Shown here: positions 1 through 11,160 of the stretch, piece after piece
Layout: each line of letters opens with the position of its first letter
Position numbering within the stretch: position 1 is the first letter of the stretch
From: Taxillus chinensis
Lineage: Eukaryota > Streptophyta > Magnoliopsida > Santalales > Loranthaceae
DNA: 64,000 nt
Direction: 5' to 3'
Assembly: GCA_023512835.1 (NCBI GenBank)
Contig: CM042085.1
Location: forward strand, 43,944,189-44,008,188
Made by a program: the position numbers and the translations under genes
Notes under the pieces: model-generated
Told to the model about the DNA's origin: nothing
Seen by the model: only the letters and a program-made list of their open reading frames with translations
The model's database searches: none

Positions 1-2914
1 ATTGTTTTGCTATTGGGATTGATCACTCAACACTTAGAAAAATCTTGACTTAACCCAATCATTCCTTGAGATCTCTCATCAAGCCTTGGCAGCTTCAAGA
101 ATCACTTTACGTTATTTCATGGTTTCATCATTTAAGCTATAAATTTATGATAATATTGTATCTAAATAATCTAGTTGAATCAAATCCTTGATCTTTGATC
201 CAATAAAAAGGACATAAACTACTTAGAGCACCCACATATGATTCCCACATATTTCCATTAAATTTATAAATTAAAGCTACTTTTTATTTTTCTATACAAA
301 TACACATAATAATATATTCCCTAAATTACTATATATATCATTAAAATAATATTTTATATTACTTTTTTAGTTAATAATAATTTTTTATAATTTGATATAA
401 AATAAAAATAAAAGTTATGAGAAACGTGAAAGTAAGAGGCGGGAAAATTTTTTTATATATAATTTAATATTTATAGGGAATAAACAATCCTTTTCAATAC
501 ATTAAGAAACACTATACAAACCTCATGGAGAAAGTTAAATATAATGCTTCTATCATGGAGATGATTTTATGATTTTTTAACTTTTTTCTCTAAATAAAGA
601 AAAATAGACTTGTATAGAGAATTTACTAATAGTGCTCTTAGTAAAGATTTTTTGAAAGTTTACTTGGAAAGTTTAACTCCACAAACTTATTACTTAGGAA
701 GCTTATTCAATAAGCCCAGAACTCATCAAGGCTTCAAAAGCTTTTATTTAGAATATCATCCGCGAAAGATGGTTGAAAGGTATTATTCAATAGGCAAGAA
801 TTTTCAATAAAATGTTTGTAAAAGTTTCATTTAGTATGTTTAGAGTATTGTTTGATAAATAGCGTTTCAATAAGCAAGTACTTAATCTGAAAGCTAACTT
901 TAAAACAACTTTTTGTGTTATTTCAGAACAATTACTAAAAGTCGTAGTTCAAAAAGCAAAGAAAGATGTAATTTTGAATGATGTTTAACATGAACAGTGT
1001 TCAACATTAATAGTTTTGAGTTTATAGTCAACTCAACAAGATATTAATCCGTAAGGTGCTCAGTAAGTTTTATTTAACTCAAGAACACTTGAAGATGACT
1101 CTAAATGACTCTAAATAAGGAAGCTTTATTTTAAATGTCTCTCCGTTTATGGAATACACATTCAGAACACAAAATCTAAGAAGTCATCATAAGAACACCA
1201 TATTAAATGAGATTAATGGTCAAGATTTCATATTTTAGGTTTGAAAAAATCATATATGATCAAGATACACCTTTAATGATTTTTTTTTAAGTTCATACTA
1301 AGGCAATGTAACCTAATTATCTTTCCTTTTGAAGATTGATAACTATATAAAGACTTTTAGAGTTACAATATGCCTAACAAATAGTTAAACAATTGACGAA
1401 ATAGAAAAATCAAACTATTTGACATAGAGAATTCTTGATGAAATTTAACATTTCATTCTTAGTTGCAAGAATCTTTCTTTATTCTTTTGCTTCTATTTTT
1501 CATTATTCAAAAGCAAATATTAGAATAGTTATTTGATATTGTAAAATTATTATGTTAAAATTACTTGGTTAATTGTAAATGAGGAAAACAATCAAGGGTT
1601 AGTTTTGAATAAAAATAACACATTTTAGAATACTTTATGTTCCACAATTATTCTAACTTTGCAAGCATTCTAATTTAAGTAAAAGACAATTTTATGCTAC
1701 ATAATTTATTTAATCTCCCTTTAGATCAGTTCAAGCCTAACAAAATATCATTATAAACATTCTAGTGTTGTTAGTATGTTATTGATGACTATTACAATTC
1801 AATAAGTTCTTGAGACAAACATTTATAAATCAATAGAATCATGATAATACTTATTTAAAATTTATTTAAAGTAGAAATTTAACGAACCTATTGCGGTACG
1901 TGTTTATGGGGGAGAGAACAAGTAGGCTACTCTTTTATGATTATTTGTCCTTTCAAAAGCATAATACATGAAAAAAAGCATTTAAACGAACCTTGAGAAC
2001 GTTGTATCCTTAAGCTAAAAAACATTAATGAAAGTTTTTACTAATTAATCATATATATATTCTAAATTCTAAATTTATATAAAAAGTGATATAGTTTAAT
2101 AATTAAATTATTATTTTAATAATAATTTAAAATAAATTTATAAAAATATCATTTTATTTTGGATTTTGATTTTTTATTTATTTTTAAACCAAAATAATAA
2201 TTTAATTAATATTCACATTATTTGTAAATACTAATCAGTAGAATAAATAATACGTTTTTGTTCCATTTTTTTATTTTCTTTCTTCATGTTTGGTATATCT
2301 ATTCATAAATACGTTTAGATTACAATTGTTGATGTATGTTAATGGTTAGTTTTGTTTGTGCTTTTGGTGAGATTCGAGTTTGATTATTCTCAAGTACGTT
2401 TTGTTTGATGTTACAGCATTTACATTTTACAGTGATCTAATTAAAATTTAATTAGAAAAATTGTTTTTTCAAAAATTTAAACAGACACTTTTTACAGCTT
2501 CAAATGATCACAAATATCTAACAGTAGTAGTTCCCTCAGCGCTCAAGTTCTCCACTTCAACGAGTTCGAGGGCGTGGACACATCCCATCCCATCTTCATC
2601 AACAATTAAGTGAGATGGTGATGGAGATAGTAAAAAGGAAATAAATAAATAAAATAATATTTAATCCGCCAGACTAATGGCTAAATTTTCCGTAACAATA
2701 GGACGGCTTTTGCATATTTTAATTATTTTTTAGCTTGTTTTGTTTTATTTTTTTTTTAAGAAAGAACAATAAGAAATAAGTTTGTTTTAAATGATTAATT
2801 TCAAAGAAAACACAAATTTGATCAATGTTCATATAGTAGTAACGAGTCTGGCAGAACATTGAATATGAAGCAGAGGCAGAGCAAAGAATCCTAACACAAG
2901 TGCAATCCCAGATC
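1..2914. other. AT-rich intergenic DNA
   Basis: The stretch is strongly AT-rich, with many A/T homopolymers and no ORF that resembles a known protein. The short ORFs near 610 and 2,719 have low-complexity translations and no family motif. A weak MITE-like unit (about 225-638) is listed separately. Nothing else is recognisable here. Confidence 0.7.
225..638. mobile_element. Possible MITE-like unit (weak)
   Basis: AGAGCACCCACA at 225 faces AGTGCTCT at 631-638, giving a 7-bp terminal inverted repeat (AGAGCAC) around a roughly 400-bp AT-rich, non-coding core. Many plant MITEs begin with such a motif. I see no clear target-site duplication and the inner arms do not pair well, so this is tentative. 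Confidence 0.22.
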
Positions 2915-3105
2915 AATTTTCTGTGCTGTATTATTCAATACACAAGTGCATATATATATACAGGTCCCGCACCTCCAACACATACGTCTAAATAGAAAAC
3001 ATTCTTATTTTACAGAATCCTAATTAATTGATACGGCTTTATGTGGAGAGGATTTGACAACCCGGAAATCAATCCCAGATCAATCCCTTAACGCAGATCC
3101 CGAAT
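2915..3105 (-). repeat. Copia 3' LTR, left part
   Basis: From about 2,918 the sequence follows the 5' LTR at 10,850-11,045 closely, including TATTATTCAATACACA, CCTCCAACACATACG and the stretch around TGATACGGCTTTATGTGG. The outermost 70 or so bases of the LTR are missing or too diverged to recognise at the left edge. The match stops where the Tekay-like LTR begins at 3,106. Confidence 0.8.
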
Positions 3106-3273
3106 TGTAAGACCCGCAAAATTTTTAGCTATTTAAGTTCTTAGTTAAAGAGTAATAATAATAAAATAATAATAATGTTATTGTTAACAATAGTTAGAAA
3201 GGATATTTTAGATATTATCACGATAAAAATAAGCACCCAATATAGTCATTAACTAGATGTGATAAGTAAGCCG

Positions 3274-3312
3274 TTATGAATAGTATCCGTCGTTATGAAT
3301 AGTATCCGTTTG
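3274..3312 (+). repeat. Short tandem duplication in the solo LTR
   Basis: The 19-base unit CGTTATGAATAGTATCCGT appears twice head to tail, upstream of the coding-like island. Confidence 0.7.
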
Positions 3313-3353
3313 GACTTCCATAAATAGGTATGAGCATGAGATTTTATTTATAA

Positions 3354-3674
3354 GAGAGTATAAGTAAGAAGAATAATAATACGAGTTATGGCATCAAGTT
3401 CCAAGAACCAGCCGGAATAGTGTACGCCGATGAAGACGGCAAGCAATACGACTTGAAGTTACAAGTATGCTATGCCGAAGATGAGCTAAATGCTCGTGGT
3501 CCAATGGCCGCAATATAATGCAACGAGACACGGAGAAGTTTGAGGTTATTCATCGACAACCACACAATGTTACCGAAGGGTTGCTCTGAAGCACAACACG
3601 TCTTACGCACCACGCAATCCCAATTCAAGAAATTTTACAAGGCCATAGAATATGATATTAATGTTTATATTTAA
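3354..3674 (+). pseudogene. Coding-like island inside the solo LTR, unknown product
   Basis: One plus-strand frame is open from 3,354 to a TAA at 3,516-3,518, then open again in the same frame to a TAA at 3,672-3,674: about 105 codons with a single internal stop. The first part includes FQEPAGIVYADEDGKQYDLK and the second FIDNHTMLPKGCSEA, with normal amino-acid variety and an acidic first half. GC content is visibly higher than in the flanking AT-rich LTR. No usable start codon is present in frame at the beginning. I do not recognise the family; it could be a captured host exon or an unrecognised retroelement fragment. Confidence 0.4.
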
Positions 3675-4487
3675 GTTTATAATATTTTTATGCTTATAAT
3701 GTTATCTTACTTTTATTGTTTATTGATTATGCAATTATATTATTTTATCGCGTAAATATTAAATATGTTATAAAATAAAATAAAATAATTTCTTATATGT
3801 CATAAAAAGTTTAGATGCTATATATTATGTCATTTAGTTTCTTAAGCCAAATTACTATGGGTAAGTAAGTATTACAAGCCTTAACTTTACCAAAAGTATA
3901 AAACATAGGTAAGGCCCAAAATTTTGAATGAGGCAGATCTGGAGGTCCCATTCAAAAATTCATAACTTGAGTTATACAGATCCAATTGACATAAAACCAA
4001 AGCCCATTTGTTCATTTATGACTTAGCTAAAACTTGTAAAAATTTCAGAATTTAATATGAATCCAATCAATTCCAGAATTTAAAATACTACACATAGGTT
4101 TAGTATGAACGGGTAAACATTTTAGTATGACTTTAAAATTCAATAACTTTTTGTTATACATATTCAAAAATTATAAAACTGATACCCATTTGTAGATATT
4201 TGAGTTAGTAATGCAATACAATTGGCCATTTGTCAAAAACTACAAAATTAAAAACGTTATAATTGAATTAGTAGGGAGTACACCAATGTGGACTTTTTGA
4301 TGCCAAAGGAACCTTCTAGGTTGAAAAGTCTTAAAACATTTTTTAAATGGTAGGAGAAGATACCCACGTTTTAAGAGAGGATAATAGGAATAAAATAAAG
4401 TATTTTATATATTTTACATAATTTAATTTGATGCCAAAGTCAAATTCATACACTACTTTCACCTACACACCTACCACCATCCTTGCC

Positions 4488-4497
4488 TATATAAGGA
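4488..4497 (+). promoter_or_regulatory. TATA box of the Tekay-like LTR
   Basis: CTATATAAGG is followed about 30 bases on by pyrimidine-rich sequence (CTTGCCTCTCCTC). This fits the transcription start (R region) of a plant LTR about 1.4 kb into the repeat. It supports a plus-strand orientation for this LTR. Confidence 0.6.
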
Positions 4498-4699
4498 GTG
4501 TCTTGCCTCTCCTCTTAAACACAAATCCCCCAAGCCACACCACGAAATTTCCCTCTCAAAACACTCCCTTAAGCCTCTTAACATCCCAAATACTCTACTC
4601 AAATCCTCTTTACTTTTGGTACTTACCAGCGTCGAAGTTCTACTAAAGAGTATCTTAAGATTTGAAATTTTGAAGTCACTTCTTATTTATTGTAGATTC

Positions 4700-4830
4700 T
4701 TATGGTTGGTTTTACCCACCTCATATATACTATATTCATGGTTGGTTTTATCACCATACATATGTTATTTATATGATTGGTCGTACCACCTCGTATATAC
4801 ATACATGGTTGGCCTTGCCACATATACATA
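4700..4830 (+). repeat. Degenerate tandem repeat around ATGGTTGG
   Basis: Four imperfect copies of a roughly 30-36 base unit, each built as ATGGTTGGTTTTACCACC followed by TATATAC-rich sequence. It lies downstream of the TATA box in the solo LTR. Confidence 0.6.
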
Positions 4831-5327
4831 CTGTGTAATTATTTTTAAATTATAGTATTTTATCGTAGATGTAATTATCTATAATTCAAGTGAAAAGATG
4901 AGAATATTAACTTATGTTTTTATTTTTATTTTTAAGGTTCTAGATAGCGGAAGATAGTAAGGACTGAAAATGAATTCTCCGGGAATACTTCCCTTCTTTT
5001 CTACTGACCCAAGTGTTAATGCTTGACCTCCATGATATCGCATCCTTATCTCCTCTTTGATCGTCCTTTAGACCCGTGTCTAATCTCCCTCATGGTTAAG
5101 GTGGAAGACACGTAGGAAAAATAAGCTTATCGAACGTCTTTAGTTCACCCAATACGAAAGTAAATCTTGTTCAAAAACTCTAAAGGCATATAACCTAATT
5201 AGTGCACGACTCAAGGCTTATGATGCATGGGATCGAAATAAGGATATAGACCGCAATAAAGTGGAACCAAATTAATATTCAACCCCACAAGCACGGTATG
5301 CCTATTAAAAGATATAAGTTAAAGTAT

Positions 5328-5348
5328 GATATATATATATATATATAA
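5328..5348. repeat. (TA)n microsatellite
   Basis: A run of about ten TA dinucleotides inside the solo LTR. Confidence 0.85.
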
Positions 5349-6326
5349 AAAGGAGATATGTGTGATATTGAACTTTTCGAGCATTAATGCTAATTAGTGT
5401 TTTGATATTTTTAAGGTTTAGAGCGACGACAAGCGATTGTAAGGGTTTTCTTTTCCTTTTCTCACTTATATCTTCTCTTTATCTTGTTTTCATTTGAAAT
5501 TATTATTGTAAGAGTTTATCTTTATTTTTTTTAGGTCATTTTTATTCTTGAGAAGATTAGATTAGTCTCTTTTTAATCTCTCTCTGATAATCTATCTTAT
5601 TGATTGGGGTAGATAACCATTTGATATCGTGGTTATCATGGTAATCTTGAATGTTTTCTGGAATTCTATGATATGCCTCATGTTATGTATGCTAAAGTTG
5701 TTAACCTCTTATGTTTAGACAAAGTAAGTTTATAATGGGTGGTTCCGAAAAAGACCTCCAATGCAGTGGGTAAAGAACATCCTTGGAGAGTGTCGGTCAG
5801 TTGATAATATGTTACGTTATGTTATGATGCGGTATGCTGGTGGTTAACCTAGGTGGTGATGTTATAATCTGATTTCTAAACATAATCTTCCATGTTATGA
5901 TTTCATTGTGAAATGTTGATCATGTATGCAAATGTTATATGGTATTTCTCTATATTCGATATCTTCATGATTTTCCTTACCTTATTTTACCCTTCATGAG
6001 CTATTTAGGCTCACCCTTTTTATGATTTCTTTTCCAACCAGGAAATTAAGGGATGGAGAAACTAGGATAAGGAGTCGAAAGTGTAAGGAAATAAAGTTGT
6101 GTGAAATTTTAAAGATTTATTAAGTTGTGTGCTTTGTTATGTAATAATGGGTTATGGACACTTAGTCCTACCAACCCCTACTAACCTTAAAGATCTTGGA
6201 TTAGGAAATTTGTAATAATGAATGGTTTGTTTGATTAATTAAGTAATAGTTTGAAATTGATATAAAATTTGTATATTTAATTTCCATAACGTACCATTTG
6301 GTGGTTTCAAATTTGGGGGCGTTACG

Positions 6327-6359
6327 AGGGTTGTGTAAATTCCAACGGCCCCCCTCGAG
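6327..6359 (-). repeat. Copia 3' LTR remnant and polypurine tract
   Basis: On the minus strand a purine tract (CTCGAGGGGGGCC; plus 6,347-6,359) is followed by GTTGGAATTTACACAA. The latter matches the 5' LTR around 11,050-11,066 rather than its very start. The first roughly 95 bases of the LTR are therefore missing here, before the solo-LTR insertion. Confidence 0.5.
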
Positions 6360-7760
6360 TTGGAGCATGAAGATCACGAATGCCCAACTTGGAAAGGAAA
6401 AGTAGAGTGAGATTTGCAAGCATGGGCGAAAATATCGTGAGTTGAATTTCTTGGTGCATACATAAGAAGGACGAGATAAGACCAGCCACGATGGCATCGC
6501 GAACGAGGTGACGCAGCTGTGTGCTGTCCGCTCGTTAAACACACGGATTTCAGCGATATGAAAGGCGGACTGATCATGTAATGCAAATCCATCCTTGGGA
6601 ATGTGAAATGCCCAAATCACCCAAGCAAGCTGTTTGATCCATTTAACTCACGGTGGCGAGCGCCATGGAGCGATATTAAGCTTCGGCGAGGAGCGACCGC
6701 AGTGGATTACTTCTTTGTTTTCCAAGAAATCGGGGAGAACCGAGGAAAACCAACAATCCCGATGAGAGGCAGCTCGGGTTGGTGGGCGGGGGCCCAGATC
6801 CGAGTCACACATGCCTTCAAATGCAAAGGGCGATACGCCGAAAGAAGAATTCCTTGTCCCGGATGATATTTCAAATACCGCACGACTCGCAAAGCAACCT
6901 GAATGCTCTCGTGAGGTTGATGCATGAATTGGGACAAGGTGTGGACCGGAAAAGCAAGATCGAATGGATGACGGATAAATAAATCGATGGTCCGGCAAGC
7001 CTTTGATAAGGAGCTGGATCGCGCGAGAAATCCCCGAGTCCAATGCCGGTTTATGATTTTGTTCCGTTGGAAAGGCGGCGGGTTTTGGAACAAACAAACT
7101 ATGTCTTCGATAATAATAACGCGTCTTAGCTGACAAAGATAAAATCCCTCGGTACTCGAGGCTTCTAGATCCAAAAATATTTTAAGACACTCAAATCCTT
7201 CAGTATGAAAACACCGACTTAAATAAGCCTTAAAAATTGTTAGAGCTTGAAGACTATTTCCCCTTGAAGCAAAGTCGTCCACATAAACAAACCAGTTGAG
7301 GTGAATGTCACCCATATAATAAGGTAAAGAGAGTAGTACGAAACGGGAAGGAACAAGACCATGCGTTGCAAGGCCGTAGAAAGCTTAGCGAACCAACATC
7401 GAGGACTTGCTTTAACCCATGTCGAGAGACACTTGCGATTTGCAAACCAAGTTTGATCCAATGTTTGCAAAAGCAGTTGGTACTTTCATATACACTTCCT
7501 TCCAGATCACCATGAAGAAAGGCATTATTACACGTCAATTTGATGGACAATCCACTACTTCTTACTTGTTCTGACTAAGAAGTCGAGCAGTCACCCCGTC
7601 TTGGCTACCGGAGCAAATGTCTCCGCATAGTCAATCCCCTCGGGAGGATTTCAAGCACGATAGCTAGCTTTTAACCGTTCGATGCTCCCATTAGAATTGT
7701 ATTTGATTTTATACACCCACTTCTTACCAAGTGCTTTACGACCAGTGGAAGCCGTGTCGT
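6360..7760 (-). pseudogene. Copia reverse transcriptase and RNase H (broken)
   Basis: This is the C-terminal half of the copia polyprotein, which makes cDNA from the element RNA in the cytoplasmic particle. NNAFLHGDL lies near 7,540-7,510 and the RT catalytic motif YVDD near 7,285. TLSQFMHQP and ALRVVRYLKYHPGQGILL (about 6,930-6,840) belong to the connection region. SPISWKTKK (near 6,715) and the histidine-containing C-terminal RNase H block run down to 6,360. Reading it needs several frame changes, at least between 7,550, 7,315, 7,136 and 6,620. It ends next to the polypurine tract, as expected. Confidence 0.85.
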
Positions 7761-9485
7761 GACCCATGTGTGATTGTTTTGAAGGGCCCGAGATCTCGGT
7801 GGTCGTTGCATAGCGTCAACAGGATCTTTCATAGCTTCTGAAAAAGTGTGTGGTTCTCGCCACAGCGGTCCTACATACAACAAAATTCTGATGTCGTCGC
7901 AGTGAATTGTGCTAAGAGACATAGTACGTAAGAGGATGCGGGTTACCGGGGCTGGTCGAGAAGCAAATGGAAGCGGTATGGATGTTACTTTCGTGTGGTA
8001 TGGGTGATATAATCCTTGTATTTGGTTGATGGGATTTTTGTGCGCATCCCTCGCCCCAATTCGGATGGTATTGCACCCGCGCTCGGTCCGACGATCTCCG
8101 GGCCGGTGTGGGCGAGTGCGGAAGAACCACCCCGAATTCGTCGAGCCGGAAAGCCCACCGAGACGTGTCTCCGGGACACTGCGATCCTGTTCCCGGCACT
8201 CCATGTCCGTGAGCCGGTGAAAAGTTCCGGACAAGGGATCGGGTTCCCGACTACCGGACCATGTTGCCCGGTCTCGGTCCCGGCCCAGACCATCACGGCG
8301 ATCTGTCCCCACTACCAGCACTATCGACGCGCTGCGGTAATTCGTGTGAGAACGGGCATTTGCAGTCGGTGGATGCTCTCCCAAGATAGTCATAATCACC
8401 AGGCCGCCCCCATCACAACCGAGCAAGAAGGTGAGCGTCAAGTGGTTGCGTAAGACCATAAGAAAATGATTTTCCATAAAATTTGACATCTCGGGAGACA
8501 AAGAATTCATGGTGTCCAAATCATATAAAGTCATCCCTTTTTGCCATATGGATAACAAGAAAAACACACTGAGGCTGCGACTAGAAAACTTATCACGTCA
8601 GTCTTTGATTGAGCATAACACAAACAACCAAATGTTTTCATGTTATCATAGGTAGGGACTTTACAAATAATTTCTCATAGGGGCGTCACATAATTGAGTA
8701 GCGGGATGGCGTTCGATTAATCAAATAACATGTTGGAGTACATTCACCCCAAAATTTCATAGGCAAATGACCTTGAAATCGAGGGGCTCCGCGACATTCA
8801 TAATATGTTGATGTTTTCTTTCAACTACGCAGTTTTGTTGAAGGGTGTCCCCATACAAGAGGTTTCAAACACAATTCCGTGCAGGAAAAATAATCACAAA
8901 GACAATGAAATTCGGTCCCATTGTCGGTTCTAACTTTCTTGATTTTCTTATCAAATTGGCGATCAACCAAGGCAGGAAATTTAAAAATAGAGGCCGGATC
9001 TCATATTTATTGCATAGTAAATAAATCCACACAGCATGAGTAATCATCAATAATGGTCAAATAATACGTTGACCCATGGGAAAGCGGCGTCGCGATACCC
9101 CCTGAATCACAATGTATTAACTCAAGCAGACTCAGAGATTAGTCTCATTTCGGAGGAAAGCGTCACGGCAATTTGTAGCTCGAGGACACACATCACACAC
9201 TTTTAGACTTGGATATCGGGCATTGGTGATAAATTTGGAATAAAGCTGCAACACATTATCGAGGGATGACCCAGACGTTGATGCCACGGATCTAGTAAGG
9301 GAATCACCTTTCCTTAAAGGCACGCACCTTTGGGATACCACGGAAAAAATAAAATCCTTCGAGTTCTTTCGCACGCTCGAATCCTTTACTTGGTCCCTCC
9401 GGTCTGTATGATATTCCGGACGCATCAAGCACATGAACAATGCGCGGGTGTCATCGATTAGTGGGTAACCGAAATCAAGTTGCAT
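7761..9485 (-). pseudogene. Copia GAG-pre-integrase and integrase (broken)
   Basis: The family inserts element cDNA into host chromosomes. CDVCPRATNCRDAF (about 9,190-9,150) is a GAG-pre-integrase zinc-binding signature. THAVWIYLL and KYEIRPLFL (about 9,035-8,985) belong to the integrase core. GMTLYDLDTMN and NFMENHFLMV (about 8,535-8,460) belong to the integrase C-terminal block. The stretch 8,450-7,900 is GC-rich with no single open frame and corresponds to the variable linker before RT. Frameshifts separate every block. Confidence 0.8.
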
Positions 9486-9747
9486 TTTAATCGCGGAATA
9501 AAAAACATTATTAAGTTGTAATCCGCCATTAAGATTACACTTCCTTGTTTAGTCGTCCTCATCTACTCCGTCCGGCCGATTTCCACGAGCGTTAGGAATT
9601 TATCGACGTTAAGCATGCGGTTGATATTTCCGGTACGTGATTTGTTGCTCCTGTCTATAATCCAATCATTGGTGTGCTTACAATACGACGATCATTGAGT
9701 TTGGAGACATTCAAAGCATTTAGGAGTTCTGCCATTGGGTGGTGTGA

Positions 9748-10719
9748 TCACATTTGCCATATCGGTAGGACCGGTTGACATGTGAGTATGCCCATCTGCG
9801 ACAACGCGGAAATCGTTGATAGCGAGGGTGGCTGGGTGTGCCGTACGGGTGTGCTAGAGATCATACCTCGTCCACCGGATAGCCCACCCCTGGTGTTTGT
9901 CATTCCACCTCGTCTAGGACCACAGCCCGCCAAGCGGACAGGTCCCCCACCGCGGTCGGGAAGCCATGGAGTTGGAAACACAAAGCCTCATCATGTCCCC
10001 CTTGTCGCAATAATTACAAAATTTATCTGATTTGTCGGAAAGAATAAGACTTACCCACGGGTCTCGGAGGTGGAGTTTGAATGCCATAACGTTGTCACGA
10101 GACATATGACCTATCGACTCTCCTCGTTGGGAGTCTCATCTTGAATTATTCGATAAGCTTGATCGATGTTTGGTAAAGAATCGTCTGAAAGCAAATGCGA
10201 TCGATTGGAGCGAAAGCCCCGTCAAGTCCATTAAGAAAATGATGTAAGTAATCTTATTCCATGCTCGGTCACTTGTTGGCTGATATTGCACGTACATCCG
10301 GCCCACGGTGCACGATGGAGTCTTAACCGAAGTTACAAGCTCATCCCAAAGACAAGATAAACGCCCAAGTAGTTTGCCACGTGTTCATCCTTGCCTTGTT
10401 TACATTCTCAAGAGATGCCTTCAATTGACATATACGAGGCCCGTTCGTAACGCAAAATCGGTGCCGTAAATGATTCCATAATGTCTGGTGTATCTTCATA
10501 ATATGCGAGAGTGGAATGTGAGGCAGTTACGAAAGTGGTAACGACCATGAACAAGCATTGAGGGTAATTGCAAATCCGGTCTTTCAATTTCTCCACGTAG
10601 TCGGCTTCGGGATTTTTCCTTCCACAAAACCATATTTGCGTTTCGCCTGCAACGAGGTAGCGAACAGCCCTTACCCATTCATCATAATTCGGGCCACGTA
10701 ATTGGATCGGTGTAATCAC
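9748..10719 (-). pseudogene. Copia gag (broken)
   Basis: This is the capsid/nucleocapsid part. The N-terminal block (10,719-10,408) begins MITPIQLRGPNYDEWVRAVR, which matches the plant copia gag pattern, and includes WFCGRKNPEADY. Further down the minus strand a CX2C...C zinc-knuckle remnant (CNYCDKGD...RLC) lies at about 10,020-9,985, followed by a Gly/Pro/Arg-rich tail (9,981-9,748). At least two frameshifts interrupt it. The start at 10,719 is the first Met after the primer site. Confidence 0.75.
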
Positions 10720-10822
10720 ATTGGATTATCACTTGACGCCAAGAAAAATAGGTCATATACCGAGCTTTCTTATCTTCAACACCCGCCATGAAGCGTGATG
10801 TTTGTAATAACGAATTTTTCAG

Positions 10823-10835
10823 TACTCTCATACCA
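10823..10835 (-). other. Primer-binding site of the copia element
   Basis: On the minus strand the LTR end is followed at once by TGGTATGAGAGT, close to the initiator tRNA-Met complement TGGTATCAGAGC common in plant LTR elements. It fixes the element's orientation. Confidence 0.75.
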
Positions 10836-11160
10836 TGACAAGAAATTATATTTTAGTGTTTGTATTATTCAATACACAGGTGCATATATATACGGTCCGC
10901 ACCTCCAACACATACGTCTAAATAGAAAATATTCCTATTTTACGAATCCTAATTAATTGATACGGCTTTATGTGGAGAGGATGTGGCAACCCAAATCAAT
11001 CCCGGATCAATCCCATAAAAACACAATCCCATAATCTGAGATCCAATTGGGTAATTTCCCAACGTATGTGTTAGAGTGACCCAGATACACATATATATAT
11101 ATATATATATGCACTTGTGTATTGAATAATATATAACACAGAAAATATAATTTCTTGTCA
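10836..11160 (-). repeat. Copia 5' LTR (325 bp) with long inverted ends
   Basis: The LTR runs TGACAAGAAATTATATTTT... to ...AAAATATAATTTCTTGTCA, a perfect 19-bp inverted repeat with canonical TG...CA ends. The pairing continues inward through TATTATTCAATACACA(A/G)GTGCATATATA on both arms, about 55-60 bp in all. The partner copy is at 2,915-3,105. A (TA)n tract lies at about 11,088-11,110. Confidence 0.85.

Larger units (their letters stand above)
3106..6326 (+). mobile_element. Tekay/Del-like solo LTR (about 3.2 kb)
   Basis: The unit starts TGTAAGACCCGC and ends with GGGGGCGTTACG, edges typical of plant chromovirus (Tekay/Del) LTRs. It sits inside the copia 3' LTR: the copia match stops at 3,105 and resumes near 6,327. 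No gag or pol domain, primer site or second LTR copy is present, so it reads as a solo LTR left by LTR-LTR recombination. A TATA box lies at 4,488-4,497. The 5-bp flanks (CGAAT left; AGGGT right) do not match exactly, so the exact right edge and the target-site duplication are uncertain. Confidence 0.62.
2915..11160 (-). mobile_element. Degenerate Ty1/copia retrotransposon, interrupted by a solo LTR
   Basis: Gag, GAG-pre-integrase, integrase, reverse transcriptase and RNase H are found in the copia order along the minus strand, from about 10,719 down to 6,360. The 5' LTR (10,836-11,160) is followed on the minus strand by a tRNA-Met-like primer site. The polypurine tract lies at 6,347-6,359. 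The 3' LTR is broken: part lies at 2,915-3,105 and a short remnant at 6,327-6,346, with a foreign LTR between them. Every coding domain carries frameshifts or stops, so the element is dead by itself. Order and motifs firmly support copia; I did not assign a lineage. Confidence 0.85.

Noticed and set aside
8016..8453. 145-codon plus-strand frame inside the copia element
   Set aside because: It is the reverse complement of the GC-rich integrase-RT linker; the true coding strand is minus.
10836..11160. A stand-alone MITE with long terminal inverted repeats
   Set aside because: It has a primer site at one edge, a partner copy at 2,915, and copia gag-pol between, so it is an LTR.
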